From Clostridia bacterium (GTDB taxonomy: Bacteria > Bacillota > Clostridia > Christensenellales > Aristaeellaceae), in the NCBI GenBank assembly GCA_016296675.1, contig JAEDIV010000072.1:1-13092 (forward strand): a stretch of 13,092 bases of DNA, given 5' to 3'. The notes under the pieces were generated by a model. It was not told the origin of the DNA. It saw only the letters and a program-made list of their open reading frames with translations, and ran no database searches. This document shows positions 5,402-11,345 of this stretch, piece by piece. Every line of letters starts with the position of its first letter. Positions within the stretch are counted from its first letter, which is position 1. The position numbers were made by a program, and so were the translations under genes.

Positions 5402-8400
5402 TTATTTCACATATATGCACGTTATTCCCGCATAATTGCATACTTCCTCTGCTTTCGAGCCCCTTTCGGTATACACATAGATTTCTGCTGCGCCGGAAAA
5501 CGCATCGCCGTTTATCTCTTCTGCCGACGAAGGAACATAAATGAATAAGGGCTGCGTACAACCTTCAAATATACTATCTCCGATTTTCGCCACCGTAGAA
5601 GGCAAGATAATTAAATTGGGCGTCCTGAGTTCGGAAAAACAGCGTTCCTTCAGTTCTGTTACGCCATACGGCACGCAGAAAGGTTCTTCCACCTTTTTGA
5701 CATACACCAAGCATTCGCTCTTGACCAGCGTCGGATGAATTAATCCGATATATGTCTCTCCTTCGGACACTGCCGTCAGCATTCCATTTTCCACCTTGAC
5801 AATACTCTCATCTTTTGAATACCACATGGAAACGGTTTGATCTGCCTCCAAAGGCTCTATATATCCATTTATCACGATCTGTTTTCCATACTCAAATGCA
5901 CCAATCAAAAGCGTAACCTCTTCCTTTTCAAGAACCACCCTTGGCCGATTCACTTCGATTTCACAGATACATTCTGCACCGAATTTGCTTTGAACCGTTA
6001 TTTTTGTTCGTCCGCTCTTTACATTTGATATGGAAACCTTTCCTTCATCGACCACTGCAGTAAAGCAATCGTCGCTTTTCCATGTCAATACAGCATCTCT
6101 GTTTTCATAAGAGGTAAGTTCTGCTGACAACTGAATTTCCTGCGCAAGTTCCAATGTGAGGGAAGTTTCATTAAGCTGGATGAATGAATTGGGCTGCTCA
6201 ATATATATATTGGCACTTGCATCTATAACCGATGCCAACTCATCCCACGATGAACAGACAACGCCAATTCGTCTCTCCCCATTAGCTGATCCGCTAGTAT
6301 CGCAGTTCAATGCCCATATTCCGTTTTCATCATAGAAAAGCACAATCAGGGAAACAACATTATTATTTCTGAAATGGGCTCCATACCTTACAGAGACATG
6401 ATTAAAAAAACCATACAAGCTGTCCGCCGTTATGTTTCCGGAATCATCATATTGTGTATACTTGGTCAAAAGATTCGATCCGGTATTGCTGAGGTTGTAT
6501 CCGAATAATCTATGAAAAACCACATACGCATAGCGAAGATCCCACAGTCTGCTGTCAGCATATTCGTTGCCCGTCACCGGGCTATGAATCAAATCATTCT
6601 CTCCGTTGTACGGCAAGCCATCTTCGGTAAACCACGATCCAACAGGGAATTCCTTTAACACCTGCGTCATGCGATTGGCAAGATAGCTATTTGGCGCAAA
6701 GTGTTCAGGATTGTGAACATCCGAAAAATAGAAGCTTCCCATTTTGCTATCGTGATATCCTTCAAAATCGGATTTAGAATACCGTTCCCATCCTCTTTCG
6801 CATGCGTAGGTATAAGCTCTGCTGTCAGAAGGTGCGTCGATTATGATTTTGTATGCAGTTCCATACATTTCACTCTCAAAGCGCGCGTTATAAATAGAGG
6901 AGTCGCTTAATTCATAATCCGCTTGAGCAAAATGACACGTCACAAAAACATTTCCATCAAAAACAAAAGCATCGCTTTGAATCAGCATAAGGGTTGACGG
7001 GAAATAAATATCTTTTACCCCGAGCAAGGCATATTCAAAGGCATGGCTGTAGATTTCCTGAATCCCTTCTTCAAAGGTAATCGACTGGATGCTTGTATTG
7101 TCGAACAAGCCGCCGCTTCTTACACCGGTGATCTCATATTTGTCAAGCTTGCTCGGAAACACGACATGCTCTTCATTCCCGGTATACGCCACAATGGCAT
7201 AATCATCTTCATCATCCGTGCTGTAATTTCTGGTTATGACAAAATTTTCGACAACAATACCCTCAGGCTCATTCACGACAAATGTTTTTTCATATTTTCC
7301 GGATATGGAAATCGTCGCTTCTCCTTTTCCAATCGCTGTAATCATACAGTATTCGTTCTGCACACCATATGGCATGACCGTAATCACTGAAAGGTCGCTC
7401 GACTCCCACTCAAACCACGGAACTTCTGCATCAAGGCAGTGTGCATGAGCAACGCTTCCGACTTCAAATTCATGCTGACTGCTCTCAACAAAATTCATCT
7501 CTACTGCCTGATCCCAAACATATTCCATTTCTATCGTGCATGCCTGCATGGCAGCAGCATCAATCCATCCGATTGTACCGTCATCAAGATACGCCTGCAC
7601 CCACGTTGTATTATCAATATCCGTTTCCGTATCTACCCATGCACGGACAATATCGCCGACACCCAGCGTTCGAAGAAGTGGTGATAAAATCGAAGTTTCT
7701 TCAAAAACAGACAAAACATCCGATAAAATCACTTTCAGTTCTACAATGCTGGATATATCAAGCGTTCCAATATCCGCATAAACGGGAACGCAGAAATTTG
7801 CATTGCTTACTGCCACCCATCCCTCAGTACCGTCTTCTATATATGCACGCGCCCAAGTATAGCCGTCATCAGAATTATAGCTGAACGTTTCAGGGTATAC
7901 CCAGAAACATGTCTGATACGGCATTGTTTTTATGGATGTGCTTGTTTTCGCCGGTTCGCTTCGGATGCGCAGTCCCTTTGAATACATAACCCGGTATTTG
8001 ACAGGATTATGCTGGTTCTCTATACTGAATTCAATTTCGTATGGGTTCTGTGCGTATATCTCGGTTTGTCCATATATCGTCTTTTTTCCGGTTTTTGGCG
8101 TAACGGTCAAAACATACTCTCCATGGGGGAGCGTATTTGGACATAATTCGCTCATTATTTCCGTATCTTCCGACGACAAACCGGTCAGCGAGAAATTGCT
8201 TTCTATATACGTTGCATTCCTTACTATTTTTCCGGTTTCTTTTTCTTTGATCGTCGCATCAAATCCCAGTAAGCTGTTGGATGAAGAGATGATGAAAGAA
8301 AGGTTTTGAGAAGGACTGTTTATAATAGATCCGATTCCCCCTGCATCCGGCATACATATAATCTTACAATCGTCACGAACAAAGGTAAGTTTTTCCGCAG

Positions 8401-9853
8401 GGATATATCCGCCGTCTTCAGCCTTAAGCCAAAGCTTTCCATTTGTTCCCCGATAGGCTGCAGTTATTGCGATTTCAATATTTGCCAAATAACAGCAGAA
8501 TCCTTCGGATTCCGGATCCGCAGACCGGAAGGATTCCACTTCCTCAGTACCGGTCAAATAGATTTCGCGCGCATAATATAAAAATTCTTCTTCACTTGAC
8601 GCCAATTCAGGCGAATACTCCGCAAGAAATCCGCTTTGCAGTGACATTATCGGTGACGATAAAGCACCCCACATCCCTTTCTTTGTCTTAAAAGCCGGAT
8701 TATTTGTACGTTTTACTTTTTCCGCTGTCAACCCATATATACAGGCATACAATCCTTCCTGTTCCTTTTTTTCCATGAAATAGTCCATAGTAAACGGTTC
8801 GCCTGTTGTCCAGCTCCATGCTCCGGATGTATACTTCGCACCAATCCATGCATTTCCGCCAAATCTATAGCCCGTCCATTTCTCTGTTAACTCTTTTGCT
8901 ATAATTTGTTCCTCTTCGCTGTTGATCGTCATCAAATGCCAGCCTTTTCCAAGGGATTCCACATAGCGCTGCGCCTCTTCCCATGACGTATACCCGTTGA
9001 AAAGTTTATAGATATGGCCATTTGCTTCCCGGCAAGCTACCTCAAAATACGGAGTTCCGCTATCTATGATGTTTACAGCACGGGCAATGGTAAATTTTTT
9101 TACCGCTTGTTTCTCGTCATTGTATTTGTATTTGCGTTTCTGAATCAGGCTGTTTCCTTTACTTCCAGCGCGATTGTTACAATCAAGAACTTCTATCCCC
9201 TGATCATCACACCCCAAATAAATCATTGCATGCGTTGGATGCGTAATAATGTCACCCGCTTTGGCGTATTTATGTATATCGGCCAATGAGCAATCTATCA
9301 AACGATAAAAGTATACAATATCTGAATTTCTGGATGCCGCCAAATACCAGCCTGCGTATTTGGCAAAAGCAGTACAGGTCGCCGTACCGCCTGCATATAT
9401 GGCGGCAGGGTTACCCTCTGTTTTACTGGAACAGGGATATGCATTATCGTTTTCCGGCCACAATGCAAGTCCGCTGTTTTTGCGAAATGCAGACGAACTC
9501 TTGATTACTTTTGTATAGCTGCAATTGGATGTCGCACATGTACCTGTTTCGCCGTGATGTTCCTCCCACTGATCGGTACACGCCTTACCATTATAAGTAA
9601 AATACACCCCATCTTTCGCCAGCTTTTTCAGATTTTCCAGTTTCTGCTCCACGATCTGACGTGAAATTGCGGGCGCAGTTGTCGCTGCATATGCACTGTC
9701 ATTGCTCCGCAAAATAAAAAAGACACCCAAAACAAAAACAATTACCACCGCGCATCTTTTAAACACTGTCTCTACCTTGCTTTCTCCGACGTATTTTGAA
9801 TCGATATTATTTCCATGTGCGGCATCATCTGAAACAAATCCGCTCCCCCGCAC
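5402..9853 (-). CDS. Giant secreted multidomain protein: Cys-peptidase-like, C-type-lectin-like, SH3-like, BIG2, LRR
   Basis: This 1483-residue protein has a signal peptide at about residues 31-56 (FKRC, a hydrophobic core, then SAYA before ATT). Domains in order: a Cys peptidase/amidase-like domain (about 65-260) with Cys160 in GGTATCTAFA, His208 in THAMIYLG and Asp224/Asn226; a C-type-lectin-like fold (270-415: SWEEAQ, WIGAK, WSWTTGEPF, GFLAEYS); an SH3-like stretch (about 465-495); an Ig-like region (515-610); two SH3b-like domains (618-690, 715-772); BIG2 (796-862); BspA-like LRRs (895-1025); a second, degenerate peptidase-like domain (1045-1220); two BIG2 (1222-1303, 1304-1386); and a terminal LRR stretch (1390-1483). 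No LPXTG anchor is seen, so wall attachment may rest on the SH3b modules. The start is uncertain. GTG 9853 has a weak RBS (AAAGAGAA) and adds 30 polar residues; GTG 9766 has AAGG 8 nt upstream and would start at the signal peptide. A wall-remodelling or adhesion role is inferred. Confidence 0.9.
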   Translation of the reverse strand: MRGSGFVSDDAAHGNNIDSKYVGESKVETVFKRCAVVIVFVLGVFFILRSNDSAYAATTAPAISRQIVEQKLENLKKLAKDGVYFTYNGKACTDQWEEHHGETGTCATSNCSYTKVIKSSSAFRKNSGLALWPENDNAYPCSSKTEGNPAAIYAGGTATCTAFAKYAGWYLAASRNSDIVYFYRLIDCSLADIHKYAKAGDIITHPTHAMIYLGCDDQGIEVLDCNNRAGSKGNSLIQKRKYKYNDEKQAVKKFTIARAVNIIDSGTPYFEVACREANGHIYKLFNGYTSWEEAQRYVESLGKGWHLMTINSEEEQIIAKELTEKWTGYRFGGNAWIGAKYTSGAWSWTTGEPFTMDYFMEKKEQEGLYACIYGLTAEKVKRTNNPAFKTKKGMWGALSSPIMSLQSGFLAEYSPELASSEEEFLYYAREIYLTGTEEVESFRSADPESEGFCCYLANIEIAITAAYRGTNGKLWLKAEDGGYIPAEKLTFVRDDCKIICMPDAGGIGSIINSPSQNLSFIISSSNSLLGFDATIKEKETGKIVRNATYIESNFSLTGLSSEDTEIMSELCPNTLPHGEYVLTVTPKTGKKTIYGQTEIYAQNPYEIEFSIENQHNPVKYRVMYSKGLRIRSEPAKTSTSIKTMPYQTCFWVYPETFSYNSDDGYTWARAYIEDGTEGWVAVSNANFCVPVYADIGTLDISSIVELKVILSDVLSVFEETSILSPLLRTLGVGDIVRAWVDTETDIDNTTWVQAYLDDGTIGWIDAAAMQACTIEMEYVWDQAVEMNFVESSQHEFEVGSVAHAHCLDAEVPWFEWESSDLSVITVMPYGVQNEYCMITAIGKGEATISISGKYEKTFVVNEPEGIVVENFVITRNYSTDDEDDYAIVAYTGNEEHVVFPSKLDKYEITGVRSGGLFDNTSIQSITFEEGIQEIYSHAFEYALLGVKDIYFPSTLMLIQSDAFVFDGNVFVTCHFAQADYELSDSSIYNARFESEMYGTAYKIIIDAPSDSRAYTYACERGWERYSKSDFEGYHDSKMGSFYFSDVHNPEHFAPNSYLANRMTQVLKEFPVGSWFTEDGLPYNGENDLIHSPVTGNEYADSRLWDLRYAYVVFHRLFGYNLSNTGSNLLTKYTQYDDSGNITADSLYGFFNHVSVRYGAHFRNNNVVSLIVLFYDENGIWALNCDTSGSANGERRIGVVCSSWDELASVIDASANIYIEQPNSFIQLNETSLTLELAQEIQLSAELTSYENRDAVLTWKSDDCFTAVVDEGKVSISNVKSGRTKITVQSKFGAECICEIEVNRPRVVLEKEEVTLLIGAFEYGKQIVINGYIEPLEADQTVSMWYSKDESIVKVENGMLTAVSEGETYIGLIHPTLVKSECLVYVKKVEEPFCVPYGVTELKERCFSELRTPNLIILPSTVAKIGDSIFEGCTQPLFIYVPSSAEEINGDAFSGAAEIYVYTERGSKAEEVCNYAGITCIYVK

Positions 9854-9902
9854 TTCTCTTTAAATACACATACATCACAATGTTTTTATTTCTATATCAC
9901 AT

Positions 9903-9931
9903 ATTATATCCTATATATACACATTCATCAA
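9903..9931 (-). promoter_or_regulatory. Promoter of the giant secreted protein gene
   Basis: The minus strand carries TTGATG (9926-9931), a 17-nt spacer and TATAAT (9903-9908). The predicted start near 9896 gives a leader of about 43 nt to GTG 9853 or about 130 nt to GTG 9766. Confidence 0.75.
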
Positions 9932-10023
9932 CCTTTTTCAGCTTCCTCCAAAATTTCGCCGCCGTGCGCAAGGATCGCGCCGAAGGTTTCAAAACCCTTT
10001 TTGCCCGCGCTGACCGCGAGTAA
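9928..10023 (-). pseudogene. C-terminal remnant of an unidentified protein
   Basis: A 31-codon open stretch with no start codon reads, after an upstream TAA at 10024-10026, VSAGKKGFETFGAILAHG then GEILEEAEKG and a TGA at 9928-9930. It is GC-rich like the housekeeping genes nearby and looks like a helix-rich protein end. The sequence upstream is not coding. I cannot assign a family. Its stop codon overlaps the -35 of the giant gene's promoter. It may be chance coding potential. Confidence 0.4.
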
Positions 10024-10072
10024 TTAGGCTCTAAGCCTATATTTTTCGTATTCCATAGTGATCTCTTCTTTT

Positions 10073-10106
10073 ACACAAAAATGCGCCCCGTCCTACGGAA
10101 GCGCAT
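10073..10106 (-). terminator. Terminator of the small minus-strand transcript
   Basis: On the minus strand ATGCGC and GCGCAT (10101-10106/10081-10086) form the stem base, extended by CCG/CGG or T-G pairs, and TTTTTGTG follows. It lies about 20 nt after the stop codon of the 23-codon ORF. Confidence 0.7.
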
Positions 10107-10121
10107 GAAATTTGCATGAAA
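10103..10121. repeat. Tandem 8-bp direct repeat with 11-bp period
   Basis: GCATGAAA occurs at 10103-10110 and again at 10114-10121, separated by TTT. The copies lie one helical turn apart, between the small ORF's stop codon and the terminator stem, which the first copy overlaps. Confidence 0.6.
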
Positions 10122-10123
10122 CC

Positions 10124-10195
10124 TCACCCTTTTCGGGGCTCAAAAAAGCAGCAAACAGCGTTTCTTCCAAGGGGCATATAGAAATAAAGCTTCAT
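10124..10195 (-). CDS. Small ORF, 23 residues, Cys- and aromatic-rich; possible leader peptide
   Basis: The ORF starts at ATG 10195 with AAGGGG (10205-10210) 9 nt upstream and stops at TGA 10124. The peptide begins MKLYFYMPLGR and ends CCFFEPRKG. It has two adjacent cysteines, five aromatic residues and a basic tail, and is too short for a membrane segment with a normal signal. A perfect promoter lies upstream and a terminator just downstream, so it is an independent unit. I recognise no family. The clustered Tyr/Phe/Cys codons would fit an attenuation leader, but no amino-acid biosynthetic gene follows. Confidence 0.5.
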   Translation of the reverse strand: MKLYFYMPLGRNAVCCFFEPRKG

Positions 10196-10222
10196 AAAGC
10201 TGTTCCCCTTACTTTCGAGCTT

Positions 10223-10251
10223 ATTATAAGAAATGCTTCGGCGTTTGTCAA
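10223..10251 (-). promoter_or_regulatory. Perfect consensus promoter for the small transcript
   Basis: The minus strand reads TTGACA (10246-10251), a 17-nt spacer and TATAAT (10223-10228), matching all 12 consensus positions. The expected start is about 10216-10217, just ahead of the AAGGGG RBS. Confidence 0.88.
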
Positions 10252-10330
10252 CGCAATAAAGCAATTTCCTTACGCAAATCAAAGCGAAACACCTCTTTTC
10301 AAACTTTCGATTTCTTTTCTGCCCGTTTTC

Positions 10331-10339
10331 TGCTATAAT
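10331..10339 (+). promoter_or_regulatory. Extended -10 promoter, divergent
   Basis: TGCTATAAT is an extended -10 element. No good -35 lies 16-18 nt upstream. It would start a transcript near 10346 with a leader of about 175 nt before the glycosidase-like pseudogene. Confidence 0.55.
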
Positions 10340-10368
10340 CATATTGGAATATATGCTCGCGATTTTTA

Positions 10369-10402
10369 TATTGATACCGGCGCAGCGTTCGCGATGTCAA
10401 TA
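10369..10402 (+). other. Hairpin in the leader of the glycosidase-like pseudogene
   Basis: TATTGATA (10369-10376) pairs with TGTCAATA (10395-10402) over 8 bp with one G-T pair. The 18-nt loop is GC-rich and can close a small inner GCG/CGC stem. No T run follows, so it is not a terminator. The rest of the leader (10403-10507) shows no ORF or signature I recognise. Confidence 0.4.
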
Positions 10403-10519
10403 CGCGTCGCCGATCGCATTCGTCCGCACTGTACATAAAAACAGCTGAATACATATACATTACCTTTGGGCATGGGTTTTGAAACAACCTCATTTCTTCA
10501 TTTGAAAGGGGCAATACAA

Positions 10520-11177
10520 ATGCATCGTTTTCCGGTTGGATTCTGGAATTATCCGTCCATCGATTCTTTTGTCTGTCGGGCACTTCCGCTATCGCGTGCC
10601 CACGGAAGACGACCTTCGCTGGCAGTTCAACACCGCCGTCGCCTCCGGCTGCAAAGGCATCCACTGGTTTTTCTTCTACGGCCAGAACTACAGAAACTAC
10701 CGCGGCGCGCCGATCAGTCCTTATGGCGAAAAAACGATCGCGTACGATTGGATGAAGCTTCTCCACCGCACCTTCCACGACAACCACGCCTCCTTAATGA
10801 GCGCGCTTACGCACAAGGAAACCTATCACACCCATAAAGCCTACGGCGAATATGAACTTTTCCATGAAAACGCGCACGCAACCATAAAAACCATGGAATC
10901 TCAGCACAATGTGCCAGGCATCATCAGCTTTTTTTAAGATAAAAACGGAAAAGAATACATCGCCATCGTGAACAACAGCCCGTTTGAAAGCGATCTTTTC
11001 ACCCTGTCCATTTCAAAACAGGTTTCCCGCGTTTTTCTCATTCACCAAAACGGCGAATATGAAGAAGATATGCGCATCTCCCATCACGACGCCATCTTCG
11101 AAGAAACAGATTCGTCCATTCGCGCCGGCGTATATCTCGCCCCAGGCCAAATGGAGATTTTCCGCCTCGAGGTATAA
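10520..11177 (+). pseudogene. Decayed glycoside-hydrolase-like gene (large internal deletion, frame change, in-frame stop)
   Basis: A proper start is present: AAAGGGG, 8 nt, ATG 10520, reading MHRFPVGFWNYPSID. Near 10560-10572 the sense frame changes and resumes as LLSVGHFRYRVPTEDDLRWQ, then GCKGIHWFFFYGQNYRNY. This resembles the last strands of a (beta/alpha)8 barrel; the residues that normally lie between these parts, including the catalytic region, are missing. At 10935-10937 a TAA interrupts the same frame (ISFF, stop, DKNGKEYIAIVNN), which a single substitution such as GAA to TAA explains. The remainder to 11177 looks like a C-terminal beta-sandwich (VYLAPGQMEIFRLEV). It most resembles an uncharacterised family of long clostridial glycosidase-like proteins; that identification is from memory of sequence style. 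Confidence 0.8.
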
Positions 11178-11185
11178 ACACAACA

Positions 11186-11213
11186 AACTCCCTCACCAAA
11201 AAGCGAGGGAGTT
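11186..11213 (+). other. Hairpin 1 of 3 after the pseudogene
   Basis: AACTCCCTC (11186-11194) pairs perfectly with GAGGGAGTT (11205-11213) around an A-rich 10-nt loop, 8 nt after the pseudogene stop. No T run follows. Confidence 0.7.
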
Positions 11214-11214
11214 C

Positions 11215-11246
11215 AAGCCATCAAAAAAGTACCTTTTTGATGGCTT
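11215..11246. other. Hairpin 2 of 3, 13-bp perfect stem
   Basis: AAGCCATCAAAAA (11215-11227) pairs with TTTTTGATGGCTT (11234-11246) around the loop AGTACC. The A/T tracts lie inside the stem. It could serve as a terminator or an RNA 3' end on either strand, or be part of a dispersed intergenic repeat. Confidence 0.7.
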
Positions 11247-11249
11247 GCA

Positions 11250-11276
11250 GAGAGAGGATCTCTCTCATTTCTTCTC
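11250..11276 (+). terminator. Hairpin 3 of 3, weak terminator
   Basis: GAGAGAG and CTCTCTC (11250-11256/11260-11266) form a 7-bp stem with a GAT loop, followed by the T-rich ATTTCTTCT. The U tract is interrupted, so termination may be partial. Confidence 0.45.
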
Positions 11277-11296
11277 ATCCTTGCCTTCTGTTCTTC

Positions 11297-11325
11297 TCGA
11301 TAACTTTACACATCTCATGTACAAT
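11297..11325 (+). promoter_or_regulatory. Candidate promoter of the ABC exporter operon
   Basis: TCGATA (11297-11302), a 17-nt spacer and TACAAT (11320-11325) precede the ATPase gene; the predicted start near 11332 leaves a short leader with the GAGGTG RBS (11335-11340). Confidence 0.55.
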
Positions 11326-11345
11326 AGCACGACTGAGGTGATTGA

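Larger units (their letters stand above)
10076..10217 (-). ncRNA. Predicted short transcript (about 140 nt), leader or small RNA/mRNA
   Basis: A perfect consensus promoter (10223-10251) and a terminator (10073-10106) bracket about 140 nt. The RNA would hold an RBS and a 23-codon ORF. It has competing pairings: AAGGGG (10205-10210) with CCCCTT, with an inner GCTT/AAGC hairpin; or GGGGAACAGC with GCTGTT and GCCCC further down. It matches no riboswitch or T-box consensus I know. It may be an attenuator leader whose structural gene is lost, a small-protein mRNA or an sRNA. Confidence 0.45.

Noticed and set aside
7441..7884. 147-codon plus-strand frame inside the giant gene
   Set aside because: Antisense to SH3b-like domains; low-complexity His/Gln/Pro-rich translation without RBS.
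5402..9853. Sortase-anchored surface protein
   Set aside because: The C terminus ends in an LRR-like stretch without LPXTG, hydrophobic segment or basic tail.
10076..10217. T-box or known riboswitch
   Set aside because: No T-box core sequence, specifier loop or recognisable aptamer signature (SAM, FMN, glycine, fluoride, guanidine, c-di-GMP) was found by eye. Kept only as an unclassified transcript.
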